From: Burkholderia mayonis
Lineage (GTDB): Bacteria > Pseudomonadota > Gammaproteobacteria > Burkholderiales > Burkholderiaceae
Direction of reading: 5' to 3'
DNA length: 64,000 nucleotides
Assembly: GCF_001523745.2 (NCBI RefSeq)
Contig: NZ_CP013387.1
Span: 2,108,001-2,172,000 of the forward strand
In this document: positions 49,551 to 59,000 of the stretch, piece after piece
Position numbering within the stretch: the first letter of the stretch is position 1
Layout of the letters: each line of letters starts with the position of its first letter
Position numbers and translations under genes: made by a program
The notes under the pieces: generated by a model
Told to the model about the DNA's origin: nothing
What the model saw: the letters and a program-made list of their open reading frames with translations, nothing else
Database searches by the model: none

Positions 49551-51455
49551 TTACGCGACGCGCTTCGCCGGGCTTGCGACGCTCGTCGCGTGGCTCAGGA
49601 AGCGCTCGCGAATCGACTTCGCGATACCGTCGCCGTCGAGACCGCACATCGACAGCAGCTTCGCCGGATCGCCGTGATCGATGAAACGGTCTGGCAAGCC
49701 GAGCTGCAGCACCGGACGGATCACGCCGCCCTCCATCATCGCCTCGACGCATGCGGAGCCCGCGCCGCCCATCACGCAGCCTTCCTCGACGGTGACGAAG
49801 TAATCGTGCGTTTGCGCGAGCTCCTGCACGAGCTCGGCGTCGATCGGCTTCACGAAGCGCATGTTCGCGACGGTCGCATCGAGCACTTCGGCCGCCGCGA
49901 GCGACGGTGCGACCATCGTGCCGAATGCGAGAATCGCGACGCGCTTGCCCTCCGGCTGCGACGTGCGGCGACGCACCTCGCCCTTGCCGAGCGGGATCTC
50001 GGTGAACGCCTTGACGGTCGCAACGCCCGTGCCCGCGCCGCGCGGATAACGGACCGCGGTCGGGTTCGGCTGCTGCAGCGCGGTATGCAGCATCTGTCGG
50101 CACTCGTTCTCGTCCGACGCGGCCATCACCGTCATGTTCGGGATGCAGCGCAGGAACGCGAGGTCGTACGCACCCGCGTGCGTCGCGCCGTCCGCGCCGA
50201 CGAGGCCCGCGCGGTCGATCGCGAACACGACGGGCAGGTTCTGCAGCGCGACGTCGTGAATCAGCTGATCATAAGCGCGCTGCAGGAACGTCGAGTAGAT
50301 CGCGACGACGGGCTTGAGCCCCTCCGTCGCGAGGCCGCCCGCGAACGTCACCGCGTGCTGCTCGGCAATGCCGACGTCGTAGTAGCGCTCCGGGAAGCGC
50401 TTCTCGAACTCGACCATGCCGGAGCCTTCGCGCATCGCCGGCGTGATGCCGACCACGCGCGAATCGAGCTCGGCCGCATCGCACAGCCACTCGCCGAACA
50501 CCTGCGTGTAGGTCTTCTTCGCGGGCGTCGTGGACGGCTTGATGCCTTCAGCCGGGTTGAACTTGCCGGGGCCGTGGTAGAGCACCGGGTCGGCCTCGGC
50601 GAGCTTGTAGCCCTGGCCCTTCTTCGTCACGACGTGCAGGAACTGCGGCCCGCGCAGCTCTTTGATGTTCTGCAGCGTCGGGATCAGCGAATCGAGATCG
50701 TGGCCGTCGATCGGCCCGATGTAATTGAAGCCGAATTCCTCGAACAGCGTCGCGGGCACGACCATGCCCTTCGCATGCTCCTCGAGCTTGCGCGCGAGCT
50801 CGAGCATGGGCGGCGCGACGCTCAGCACGCGCTCGACGCCCGCGCGCGCGGCCGCGTAGAAACGGCCCGACATCAGGCGGGCGAGATGGCGATTCAGCGC
50901 GCCGACGGGCGGCGAGATCGACATGTCGTTGTCGTTCAGGATCACGAGGAGCTTCGCATCCTCGGACACGCCCGCGTTGTTCATCGCTTCGAACGCCATG
51001 CCGGCCGTCATCGCGCCATCGCCGATCACCGCGATCGAGAAGCGGTCGTCGCCCTGCAGCTTGCTGCCGATCGCCATCCCGAGCGCGGCCGAAATCGACG
51101 TGCTCGAATGCGCGGTGCCGAACGTGTCGTATTCGGACTCCGAACGGCGCGGGAAGCCGGAGATGCCGTCCTGCTGGCGCAGCGACTTCATCGCGTCGCG
51201 GCGGCCCGTCAGGATCTTGTGCGGATAGGTCTGGTGACCGACGTCCCACACGATCCGGTCGTCCGGCGTGTCGAACACGTAGTGCAGCGCAATCGTCAGC
51301 TCGACCGTGCCGAGATTGGACGACAGGTGGCCGCCCGTCTTCGACACGCTGTCGAGGACGAACGCGCGCAGCTCGTCGGCGAGCGGCTGCAGTTGGCGAC
51401 GATCGAGACGGCGCAGATCCGCCGGGTCGTCGATGGTTTTCAGCAAGTCGTACAT
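49551..51455 (-). CDS. dxs: 1-deoxy-D-xylulose-5-phosphate synthase
   Basis: A 634-residue thiamine-diphosphate enzyme condensing pyruvate and glyceraldehyde 3-phosphate, the first step of the MEP isoprenoid pathway. [18 protein letters not shown] and the TPP/Mg motif [18 protein letters not shown] are intact. [41 protein letters not shown] (TPP-activating Glu) and the transketolase C-terminal domain follow. The ATG at 51455 gives [17 protein letters not shown], the normal family start. It follows ispA by 84 bases in the operon xseB-ispA-dxs. Confidence 0.97.
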   Translation of the reverse strand: MYDLLKTIDDPADLRRLDRRQLQPLADELRAFVLDSVSKTGGHLSSNLGTVELTIALHYVFDTPDDRIVWDVGHQTYPHKILTGRRDAMKSLRQQDGISGFPRRSESEYDTFGTAHSSTSISAALGMAIGSKLQGDDRFSIAVIGDGAMTAGMAFEAMNNAGVSEDAKLLVILNDNDMSISPPVGALNRHLARLMSGRFYAAARAGVERVLSVAPPMLELARKLEEHAKGMVVPATLFEEFGFNYIGPIDGHDLDSLIPTLQNIKELRGPQFLHVVTKKGQGYKLAEADPVLYHGPGKFNPAEGIKPSTTPAKKTYTQVFGEWLCDAAELDSRVVGITPAMREGSGMVEFEKRFPERYYDVGIAEQHAVTFAGGLATEGLKPVVAIYSTFLQRAYDQLIHDVALQNLPVVFAIDRAGLVGADGATHAGAYDLAFLRCIPNMTVMAASDENECRQMLHTALQQPNPTAVRYPRGAGTGVATVKAFTEIPLGKGEVRRRTSQPEGKRVAILAFGTMVAPSLAAAEVLDATVANMRFVKPIDAELVQELAQTHDYFVTVEEGCVMGGAGSACVEAMMEGGVIRPVLQLGLPDRFIDHGDPAKLLSMCGLDGDGIAKSIRERFLSHATSVASPAKRVA

Positions 51456-51539
51456 CGTCGTTCCATTGTAGGAAAACAAACGCGCCCGCACTTCTTACAC
51501 GCACCACCCGTAGCATGGGCGCGGCGGCGGGCTTTCGCG

Positions 51540-52424
51540 TCAGCTGACCCGGTTCACCACCAGGTCCGCCAGTTCAGCCAGGCGCCGTGCGCGCGCGCCG
51601 AACGGTTCGAGCGCGGCGTACGCGTCGGTGCGCAGTTGCGCGGCAAGCGCGCGCGACGCGTCGAGGCCGATGATCGACACGTAGGTCGGCTTGTCGTTCG
51701 CCGCGTCCTTGCCGGCCGTCTTGCCGAGCGTCGCGGAATCGGTGGTGACGTCGAGAATGTCGTCCACCACCTGGAACGCGAGGCCGACAGCGGCCGCGTA
51801 TGCGTCGAGCGCGCGCATCGCGTCTTCGGACGGCGTCTCGCCCGCGAGCGCGCCCATCCGCACCGACGCACGCAGGAGCGCGCCCGTCTTCATCCGGTGC
51901 ATCGTCTCGAGCGCGTCGCGCGAAAGCGCATGACCGACGCTCGCGAGATCAATCGCCTGACCGCCCGCCATGCCGATCGAGCCGCTCGCGAGCGCGAGCT
52001 CGCGCACGAGCGCGGCCTGCCGGTCGAGCGGCAGCGCGGCGGCGTCCGTCAGCGCGACGAAGGCCTGCGACTGCAGCGCGTCGCCGACGAGAAGCGCGGT
52101 GGGCTCGTCATACTCGACATGGACGGTCGGCTTGCCGCGACGCAGCGCGTCGTCGTCCATGCACGGCATATCATCATGCACGAGCGAATACACGTGAATC
52201 ATTTCGAGCGCCGCCGCTGCAGCGTTCAGCGCCGCTTCCGACGCGCCAGTGAGCTCGCCCGCCGCATGGCACAGCAGCGGACGCACCCGTTTCCCCCCCC
52301 CGAGCGCCGCATAGCGCATCGCTTCGTGCAGTTGTGCGGGCGCTACAGTTTCGGCCGGCAAATAATGGCCGAGGGCCGTCTCGACACGCTCGAGCACCGA
52401 GCGCATCCATTGGTCGAATGTCAT
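51540..52424 (-). CDS. ispA: Farnesyl/geranyl diphosphate synthase
   Basis: A 294-residue short-chain prenyl transferase. Region I GGGKRVRPLL (42-51), the first aspartate-rich motif D84-D85-x4-D90 in VHDDMPCMDDD and the second D221-D222-x2-D225 are present. It condenses IPP with DMAPP/GPP. Its ATG overlaps the xseB stop by 4 bases (ATGA). The codons for Gly42-44 are GGG GGG GGG, a nine-G run, unlike the GGC preference of the genome. Dxs follows in the same pathway. Confidence 0.96.
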   Translation of the reverse strand: MTFDQWMRSVLERVETALGHYLPAETVAPAQLHEAMRYAALGGGKRVRPLLCHAAGELTGASEAALNAAAAALEMIHVYSLVHDDMPCMDDDALRRGKPTVHVEYDEPTALLVGDALQSQAFVALTDAAALPLDRQAALVRELALASGSIGMAGGQAIDLASVGHALSRDALETMHRMKTGALLRASVRMGALAGETPSEDAMRALDAYAAAVGLAFQVVDDILDVTTDSATLGKTAGKDAANDKPTYVSIIGLDASRALAAQLRTDAYAALEPFGARARRLAELADLVVNRVS

Positions 52425-52714
52425 AGATCGTCGTCTCCGCCGTCCGCGGCGGCCGTTCCGGCGGAAAGCGGCTTGAGCGTGGCGCCGTCGAGCACACGCA
52501 CCTGCTGCTCCGCTTTTTCCAATTGTTGTTGGCAAAATGCAACGAGCGCCGCGCCGCGGCGATACGCCGCAAGCGAATCCTCGAGGCTCAGCGTCCCGCC
52601 CTCCATTCGGGCGATGAGCGCCTCCAGTTCCGCGAGCGCCGCCTCGTAATTTTCCGGCAGCGGCCCGGAACCGGGGTCGGACGCGGACGCGCCTGGGGTT
52701 GCGGTTTTCGCCAT
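52421..52714 (-). CDS. xseB: Exodeoxyribonuclease VII small subunit
   Basis: A 97-residue protein with the XseB core PENYEAALAELEALIARMEGGTLSLEDSLAAYRRGAALVAFCQQQLEKAEQQVRVL. It forms a helical hairpin that coats the long XseA subunit. The N-terminus is Ala/Pro-rich and the C-terminus acidic. ATG 52714 (MAKTATP) is preferred; a TTG 21 bases upstream is in frame, but neither has a good ribosome site. First gene of the operon xseB-ispA-dxs, and it overlaps ispA by 4 bases. xseA is elsewhere. Confidence 0.92.
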   Translation of the reverse strand: MAKTATPGASASDPGSGPLPENYEAALAELEALIARMEGGTLSLEDSLAAYRRGAALVAFCQQQLEKAEQQVRVLDGATLKPLSAGTAAADGGDDDL

Positions 52715-52905
52715 GGACGGGGTGTCAAAAGTCAAAACAAGTCGGACATTCTACGGCAAAAGAGAATTTTCCGACCTGCCGACTTGGCTTCAAGGGGCTC
52801 GAGCGCAGCGCGCTTCGTGTGCAAATCGCACGAAACCCGTCCAAATTCCGGGAAAAATTTGACACAAATCAGTCACTTATCCCACCCCAAGAAAGTTGAT
52901 CCGGG

Positions 52906-52911
52906 TATAAT
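52906..52911 (+). promoter_or_regulatory. -10 element for the Rieske gene
   Basis: GGGTATAATC contains a perfect TATAAT 73 bases upstream of the ATG. The -35 region at 17 bases is CCACCCC-like and weak; TTGACA at 52859 is too far. The TATAAT lies in the AT-rich 270-base gap after xseB. Confidence 0.45.
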
Positions 52912-52983
52912 CGCCGGTTCCCCTAAATCGAATTTTCGATGGTTGGGTTGTTCACTGCTTTCACGCTTTCACCGGGAGTGGGA

Positions 52984-54090
52984 ATGTCCAATCTGAGCGA
53001 CGCATTGCAACTGAAGTCGGCACACAGCCAGCTTCCAGTCACCGCTTATTTCGATGAGGCGCTCCTCGCGCGCGAAATCGAAACACTTTTCAAGAAGGGA
53101 CCTCGCTATGTCGGGCACGAATTGATGGTGCGCGAAGCGGGGGACTATTTTGCGCTGCCTTCCGAAAACGAGGGCCGCGTGCTGGTGCGCAACCAGACTT
53201 CGCAGATCGAACTGCTCTCGAACGTGTGCCGCCATCGCCAGGCGATCATGCTGAACGGCCGCGGGCAGACGCAGAACATCGTCTGCCCGCTGCATCGCTG
53301 GACCTACGATCTCGACGGCCAGCTGCTCGGCGCACCGCATTTTCCGGACAAGCCCTGCCTGAACCTGCACGCGACGCCGTTGCAGAACTGGCAAGGCCTG
53401 CTGTTCGAAGCCGAGGGCCGCGACGTCGCGCACGATCTTGCGCAGCTCGGCACGAAGCACCATTTCGACTTCTCGGACTACATGTTCGATCACGTCGAGA
53501 TTCACGAGTGCAATTACAACTGGAAGACCTTCATCGAGGTCTACCTCGAGGACTACCACGTCGTCCCGTTTCATCCGGGTCTCGGCAGCTTCGTGTCGTG
53601 CGACGACCTGAAATGGGAGTTCGGCGACTGGTACAGCGTGCAGACGGTCGGCGTGCACAACGCGCTCGCGAAGCCGGGCAGCCCGACGTACCAGAAGTGG
53701 CACGATCAGGTCCTCCGCTATCGCGACGGCGTGCCGCCCGAGTTCGGCGCGATCTGGATGGTCTACTATCCGGGCCTCATGATCGAGTGGTATCCGCATG
53801 TGCTCGTCGTGTCGTGGCTGATTCCGCGCGGCCCGCAAAAGACGACGAACATCGTCGAGTTTTATTACCCTGAGGAAATCGCGTTGTTCGAGCGCGAGTT
53901 CGTCGAGGCGGAGCGCGCCGCGTACATGGAAACCGCGATCGAGGACGACGAAATCGCGCTGCGCATGGACGCCGGCCGCCGCGCGCTAATGGAGCGCGGC
54001 GAATCGCAGATTGGCCCGTATCAGAGCCCGATGGAAGACGGCATGCAGCACTTCCATGAGTTCCTGCGCCGGCAGCTCGGCGCGATCTGA
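52984..54090 (+). CDS. Rieske-type aromatic-ring-hydroxylating oxygenase alpha-subunit homologue
   Basis: A 368-residue protein with an N-terminal Rieske [2Fe-2S] domain. Ligands are Cys82-x-His84 (NVCRHRQ) and Cys101-x2-His104 (IVCPLHRWTYD). The catalytic domain has non-haem iron His192 and His197 in EDYHVVPFHPGLGSF, preceded by the bridging Asp190. The later EWYPHVLVVSWLIPRGP is in the active-site strand. Substrate unknown; stand-alone members of this fold act on aromatics, choline-type or sterol-like compounds and need a reductase not found nearby. ATG 52984 follows GGGAGTGGGA and is chosen over the longer frame. Confidence 0.9.
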   Translation: MSNLSDALQLKSAHSQLPVTAYFDEALLAREIETLFKKGPRYVGHELMVREAGDYFALPSENEGRVLVRNQTSQIELLSNVCRHRQAIMLNGRGQTQNIVCPLHRWTYDLDGQLLGAPHFPDKPCLNLHATPLQNWQGLLFEAEGRDVAHDLAQLGTKHHFDFSDYMFDHVEIHECNYNWKTFIEVYLEDYHVVPFHPGLGSFVSCDDLKWEFGDWYSVQTVGVHNALAKPGSPTYQKWHDQVLRYRDGVPPEFGAIWMVYYPGLMIEWYPHVLVVSWLIPRGPQKTTNIVEFYYPEEIALFEREFVEAERAAYMETAIEDDEIALRMDAGRRALMERGESQIGPYQSPMEDGMQHFHEFLRRQLGAI

Positions 54091-54172
54091 GCGGAGTCCC
54101 GCGCGACGCTTCATCCGACATTCGTCGAAACCTGATCCGCTCCCGGCCTTGCGCCGGATCGGCACGGAAAAG

Positions 54173-54199
54173 AAAGACGGGCTGCAGCCCGTCTTTTTT
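54173..54199 (+). terminator. Terminator of the Rieske gene
   Basis: AAAGACGGGCTGCAGCCCGTCTTT is a self-complementary 24-base hairpin followed by further T, 83 bases after the stop; a textbook intrinsic terminator. Confidence 0.85.
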
Positions 54200-54244
54200 T
54201 GTTTAGACTTAGAGCATCCGGCCCGTTTCTCCAAGGGAGTCGTC

Positions 54245-55114
54245 ATGCCACACACTCACTACACCACGCTCATCTCGGCCGACAATCTCGCCGAACGTCT
54301 TGCGGCCGCGCCGAGCAGCGTGCTCGTCTTCGATTGCCGCTTCGATCTCGCCGATACCGGCTTGGGCGAGCAAGCGTACGCAGCCGGTCACATTCCCGGC
54401 GCGCACTATCTGCATCTCGACCGCGACCTGTCGGGCGCGAAGACCGGCACGAACGGTCGTCACCCATTGCCCGCGCGCGACGCGCTCGTCGACACGCTGA
54501 AGGCCCACGGGCTCAAGCAGAATCAGCAGGTCGTCGCGTACGATGCGCAAGGCGGCATGTACGCGGCGCGCCTTTGGTGGCTGCTGCGCTGGCTCGGCCA
54601 CGATTCCGCCGCGGTGCTCGACGGCGGCCTGCAGGCCTGGCAAGCAGCCGGCCACGCGGCGACACAGGGCACGCCGCAGAAGACCCAGGGCGACTTCCAC
54701 GCGGCCGCGCCGCTCGCGACGGTCGTCGATGCGCGAACGGTGCTCGCGAATCTCTCGACGAGGGACCATCTCGTGATCGATGCCCGCGCCGCCGACCGCT
54801 ATCGCGGCGAAAACGAGACGATCGATCGCGTCGGCGGACACATCCCTGGCGCGCTCAATCATTTCTTCAAGAACAACCTGACGGCTGACGGCCGCTTCAA
54901 GAGCGGCCACGAGCTGCGCGAGGCATTCAATCCGCTGCTCGGCGCGACGCCTTCGAACAAGGTGATCCTGCAATGCGGCTCGGGCGTCACCGCATGCCAC
55001 AACGCGCTCGCGATGGAGATCGCCGGCCTGCACGACCCGGCGCTCTATGCGGGATCGTGGAGCGAATGGAGCGCGGATCCGTCCCGCCCCGTCGCGACCG
55101 GCGCGAACCCATAA
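54245..55114 (+). CDS. sseA: 3-mercaptopyruvate/thiosulfate sulfurtransferase
   Basis: A 289-residue tandem-rhodanese protein. The inactive N-terminal domain (about 1-140) has DCRFDLADTGLGEQAYAAGHIPGAHYLHLDRDLSG. The active C-terminal domain carries Cys244 in QCGSGVTACHN, the six-residue loop CGSGVT typical of mercaptopyruvate sulfurtransferases (CRKGVT marks thiosulfate types). It moves sulfane sulfur to cyanide or thiols in the cytoplasm. The ATG at 54245 follows AAGGGAGT; longer readings start inside the previous gene. Confidence 0.9.
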   Translation: MPHTHYTTLISADNLAERLAAAPSSVLVFDCRFDLADTGLGEQAYAAGHIPGAHYLHLDRDLSGAKTGTNGRHPLPARDALVDTLKAHGLKQNQQVVAYDAQGGMYAARLWWLLRWLGHDSAAVLDGGLQAWQAAGHAATQGTPQKTQGDFHAAAPLATVVDARTVLANLSTRDHLVIDARAADRYRGENETIDRVGGHIPGALNHFFKNNLTADGRFKSGHELREAFNPLLGATPSNKVILQCGSGVTACHNALAMEIAGLHDPALYAGSWSEWSADPSRPVATGANP

Positions 55115-55162
55115 GCGACACGCCACGCGCGCCGCCGCCCGCCACGGCGGCGCGTACCGGCG

Positions 55163-56038
55163 TCACATCACGCCGTGATGCCGAAACCACGCGACGGCGC
55201 GCTTCCACCCATCCTCGGCGTCCGCCTTCACGTAGCTCGGGCGGTAATCGGCGAAGAACGCGTGGCCCGCGTCCGGGTACACGACGATCTCCGATTCCCG
55301 CGCCGCCTTCGTGCCGGCCGCCGCGAGACGCGTGCGCATCTCCGCGAGCGAGCGCTGCGGAATGCTGTCGTCCTTGCCGCCGTAGAGGCCGAGCACAGGC
55401 GCCTTCAGTTGCGACGCATGATCGACCGGATTGAACGGCGTCATCTCGTTCGTCTCGCCGACCACCCTGCCGTACCACGCGACCGCCGCACGCACGTGCG
55501 GATTGTGCTCGGCGAACAGCCAAGCCTGCCTGCCGCCCCAGCAAAAGCCCGTCACGCCAAGCCGCGACAGGTCGCCGCCGTTCTTCCCCGCCCAAGCGAC
55601 CGTCGCGTCGAGATCCTCGCTGACCTGCCGGTCGGGCACCTTGCTGACCACCTGGTCGAGCAGCGCCTGGATCGACGGATATTTCGACGGATCGCCCTGT
55701 CGTGCGTACAGATCCGGCGCGATCGCCAGATAGCCGAGCTTCGCGAAGCGCCGGCAGATATCGGCGATGTGGGCGTGCACGCCGAAGACCTCGTGGATCA
55801 CGACGATCACGGGCAGGTTGCTTTTGCCGTCCGGCTGCGCGCGATAGGCCGGCACGCTCGCGTCGCCCGAGCGGATCTCGACGGTGTCGACGTCGAGGCC
55901 GGCGCTGTCGGTCGCGATCGTCTGGGCGGACACGGGCAGCACGGCCGCGGCGAAGGTGCCGCCGAGCGCCGTCTTGACGAACTTGCGGCGGCTGAACGGA
56001 ACGTGCGGAACCAGGCTGTCGACTTCGGGTTTCAACAT
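55163..56038 (-). CDS. Tat-exported dienelactone hydrolase-family protein
   Basis: A 291-residue alpha/beta hydrolase with a twin-arginine signal. Residues 15-22 read FSRRKFVK, a perfect S-R-R-x-F-x-K, followed by a hydrophobic stretch to VLPVSA (38). Catalytic triad: Cys166 in GFCWGGRQ, Asp223 in GGKDDS and His259 in DAGHAFFAD, the Cys-His-Asp set of dienelactone hydrolase. DLH opens lactone rings of chlorocatechol intermediates, but many relatives have other ester substrates, and export means periplasmic action. No aromatic-degradation genes flank it. Confidence 0.88.
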   Translation of the reverse strand: MLKPEVDSLVPHVPFSRRKFVKTALGGTFAAAVLPVSAQTIATDSAGLDVDTVEIRSGDASVPAYRAQPDGKSNLPVIVVIHEVFGVHAHIADICRRFAKLGYLAIAPDLYARQGDPSKYPSIQALLDQVVSKVPDRQVSEDLDATVAWAGKNGGDLSRLGVTGFCWGGRQAWLFAEHNPHVRAAVAWYGRVVGETNEMTPFNPVDHASQLKAPVLGLYGGKDDSIPQRSLAEMRTRLAAAGTKAARESEIVVYPDAGHAFFADYRPSYVKADAEDGWKRAVAWFRHHGVM

Positions 56039-56811
56039 GGATGTGCTCCTCTCTTCTCGTTGTCGCGGCCACGCGGCGCACGCGGCGCACGCGGCGGCGA
56101 CATGAATTCGAACCGCGGCGGCCCTGGCGCGATGCAGCCGCGCCGAGCGTCGCCGCCCGCCCCGCCGAGGCGGAACCCGCACACGATGCCCAACAATGCG
56201 GGGAGGCGTCAACCTTTTGTCAGAAGTGAAAATCGCGGCGGCATTGGCCGGCCTTCGCGAACAGGTCGCGGCGCGATGCCTGATCGCCACTGTCGGCGCT
56301 TCTAGAACATTGCATCGAAATGCCGGCCGAAGATGCGCGTCGCGTCCTCGACATGCAATCGCCGGCGAGCGCAGCATGTCGCATGAGCGCGTATCGAACG
56401 ATCGATCGTCGTGTCGCACGCGCCACGCATGCGACATGCATTGCCATTTTCCGCCGTGACCGTCATCGAATCGCACGCGCCCATTTCATTCACATTCCTA
56501 CGGATTCCCACTCCCTGCTTTTCATTTCCCCTTGCATATCGAGATAAGTCCTCGTCGACACGTATTCCGGGAAAATATTGGATTGCCAAATAAATGCGAT
56601 TGCCCGCATGATTCGCTGGCGCGCCATGCGCGCAACCGGCAGCACCTCCCGCCGACAGTCGCAGCCGAACAGAAGGCGCCCGTGTGCGGCGAGCGCTGCG
56701 CGGTGCATGCGAACCGGGAGCGCCGTCGATGACAACGAACGTCCGATGCCGATCGATCGCGCATCGCGCAAATCAGAATACGCAACGCCGACGAAGCACA
56801 ACGAGGTTGGA
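56039..56811. other. Intergenic region with 9-bp repeat
   Basis: About 770 bases without a supported gene. ACGCGGCGC occurs three times in tandem at 56071-56097. The part 56460-56600 is AT-rich and probably holds the promoter of the rightward TadG-like gene. Open frames are Arg/Ala/His-rich and lack ribosome sites. Confidence 0.5.
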
Positions 56812-58608
56812 ATGAACAAGCCGACACGCCGCCCGATCACCGGTGATATTTCCAACCGCCGCAAGCCGAGTCGGCAGCGCCGCGCACGACGCTCGCCCGC
56901 CCGTCAGCGCGGCTCGCTCGCCGTCATCGCGGCGATCGCGATCGGCGTCGTGATCGCCGCGCTCGGCGCAGTCGATCTCGGCAATCTGTTCTATCAGCGC
57001 CGCGCGCTGCAAGGCATCGCCGACACGGTCGCGCTCGCGGCCGCTCAAACGATGGACGACGGCTGCGTGAAGCCCGCCGCGACCGCGCAATCGGCGGCGC
57101 TCGGCAATGGCTTCGACAGCAGTGCGTCGGGACAATCGATGACGGTCGTCTGCGGCCGCTGGGACGTGAAGGACAACGCGGGGCCGAGCTTCTTCGCGGG
57201 CTCGGCCGCAGGCTCGGCAGCCGGCAGCGACGCGCAGCTCAACGCGGTTCAGGTGACGGTCACGCGCACCGTGCCGTACTACTTCCTCGGCTCGCAGCGC
57301 ACGGTCGCTGCAACCGGCACCGCGCAAGCGACCAACGTCGGCGCGTATTCGATCGGCACGACGCTCGCGCAATTGCAAGGCGGCGTCGTGAACGCGCTTC
57401 TCAACGGGCTGCTCGGCGCGAATCTGAATCTGTCGGTGCTGTCGTATCAAGGCCTCGCGAATTCGCGGATCAGGATCAAGGACCTGATGGCGGCCGCGAA
57501 CGTCGGTACCGTGAACGCGCTGCTGAATACGCAGACCACCGTCCCGCAGCTCGCGAGCTGGATGCTGACCGCGCTGTCGCAAACGTCGGTCGCGAATACG
57601 GACTTGCAGACGAGCATCGGCGCGTTGCAGACGATCGTCAGCGCGAACATCCCGGGCGGGCGGACTTTCAAGATTGGCAACACCGCGAATTCGACAGGCA
57701 TCTTCTCGGTCGGTCTGTCCGACCCGCAGGCCGCGCTGGACGCGACGTTCAGCCCGTTCGACGCGCTTCTCGTCGCCGCCGAGATCGCCACCGGCCAAAC
57801 CGCGTTCTCGCTTGCGAACGGGCTCAACGTCGGCGGATTGAACGCGAGCCTGCAAGTGCAGATCATCCAGCCGCCCGTGCTCGGCATCGGCGAGGCAGGC
57901 GTCGATCCCGTCACGAAGACTTGGCGCACGATCGCGCGAACGGCGCAGGTGCGGCTCTATCTGAATATCGGACTCGGCACGGCAAACCTGCCGCTCGGGG
58001 TGCTCGGCGCGCTCGTGCCGGTGCAGGTGAACCTGCCGCTGTCGCTACAGATCGCGCCGGGGCAGGCGTGGCTGGAGTCGGCCAGCTGCAAGTCGTCGCC
58101 GTCGACCTGCACGTCGGCCATCGGCGTGCAGACGGGCCTCGCGAACCTGTGCATCGGCGACACGCCGGCCAACCTGTCCGCGTCGCTGCCGTTCACCTGC
58201 TCGACGCCCGCGACGCTCGTCAACATCGCGAACCTCGTGACGATCAAGTCGCTCGCGTCGCTCCCGGCCGACGTACCCGCGAGCAGCACGCCGACGCTCA
58301 CGTTCTACGGGACGACGGGCGGCTATCAAAGCACGAATTCGAATGGCGTCGGCAGCGTGCTCGGCAATGCGCTGTCGGGCCTCGGCGCATCGCTGCAGCA
58401 GACGCAGATCTCGCTCATCGGCATCAGCCTGCCGCTCGGACCGATCCAGACCGCGCTCGATACGTTCCTCGGCGGCGTGCTGCCGCCGATGCTGTCGGGC
58501 CTCGATTCGGCGGTCGTGCCGCTGCTGCAGTTGCTCGGTGTGCAGGTCGGCGAAAGCACGATCCACGACATGTCGCTGACTTGCGGCGTGTCGCAGCTCG
58601 TCTACTAG
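56812..58608 (+). CDS. TadG-like (Flp pilus/DUF2134) membrane-anchored protein, solitary
   Basis: A 598-residue protein with a basic N-terminus (NRRKPSRQRRARRSPARQRGS) and one transmembrane helix at about 38-58 (SLAVIAAIAIGVVIAALGAVDLGNLFYQRRALQ). This is the Tad-pseudopilin-like TadE/TadG N-terminal helix with GSLAVI... The large extracytoplasmic region is Ser/Thr/Ala/Asn-rich with repeated strands (AQLQGGVVNALLNGLLGANLNLS; LGSQRTVAATGTAQ). The C-terminus has two cysteine pairs (CKSSPSTC, CIGDT/TCST). ATG 56812 follows a GAGGTTGGA stretch. No other tad/rcp gene (ATPase, prepilin, secretin) is in the window. It converges with NDH-2. Confidence 0.78.
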   Translation: MNKPTRRPITGDISNRRKPSRQRRARRSPARQRGSLAVIAAIAIGVVIAALGAVDLGNLFYQRRALQGIADTVALAAAQTMDDGCVKPAATAQSAALGNGFDSSASGQSMTVVCGRWDVKDNAGPSFFAGSAAGSAAGSDAQLNAVQVTVTRTVPYYFLGSQRTVAATGTAQATNVGAYSIGTTLAQLQGGVVNALLNGLLGANLNLSVLSYQGLANSRIRIKDLMAAANVGTVNALLNTQTTVPQLASWMLTALSQTSVANTDLQTSIGALQTIVSANIPGGRTFKIGNTANSTGIFSVGLSDPQAALDATFSPFDALLVAAEIATGQTAFSLANGLNVGGLNASLQVQIIQPPVLGIGEAGVDPVTKTWRTIARTAQVRLYLNIGLGTANLPLGVLGALVPVQVNLPLSLQIAPGQAWLESASCKSSPSTCTSAIGVQTGLANLCIGDTPANLSASLPFTCSTPATLVNIANLVTIKSLASLPADVPASSTPTLTFYGTTGGYQSTNSNGVGSVLGNALSGLGASLQQTQISLIGISLPLGPIQTALDTFLGGVLPPMLSGLDSAVVPLLQLLGVQVGESTIHDMSLTCGVSQLVY

Positions 58609-59000
58609 ACGCGCTCAAGGGCGTTGCCGCCCCAAATCACAATACGGGGTGCTCGCGGGACTGCGGGCCCAACTACTGGACGGGCTCTGCGCATCAAGAA
58701 GAAGCCAACCTCCATGCCGACACCGCGGACCATCATATCCGCCCGCACTCCGCTCGGGCGGATCGACCGTCGGCTTCATCCCTCGGGGTGAGGCCTGAAT
58801 CATGAGCAACTACGGACGACGAACGATGCGCGTGCGAGCGCAAGGAGAAGCCAATGCGTGTCGCGCATGAAGAAAAGTGACGGCGCGCGCGCCGGCGGCG
58901 AGATTCGGCAGCACCGGAGCCGACGAGCCACGCGCGCCGAACGAGCGCCGCGCGAACGACGGCCGGCTCGCGCCATGCCGCCGTTCTCTCCGCGGCTTCG
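58609..59000. other. Gap between convergent genes
   Basis: About 390 bases between the TadG-like stop and the NDH-2 stop. No gene and no clear terminator hairpin were seen. Confidence 0.4.

Noticed and set aside
49281..52649. Rightward 1122-codon frame antisense to dxs, ispA and folE2
   Set aside because: It covers three well-identified leftward genes and has the Arg/Glu/His-rich composition of a shadow frame.
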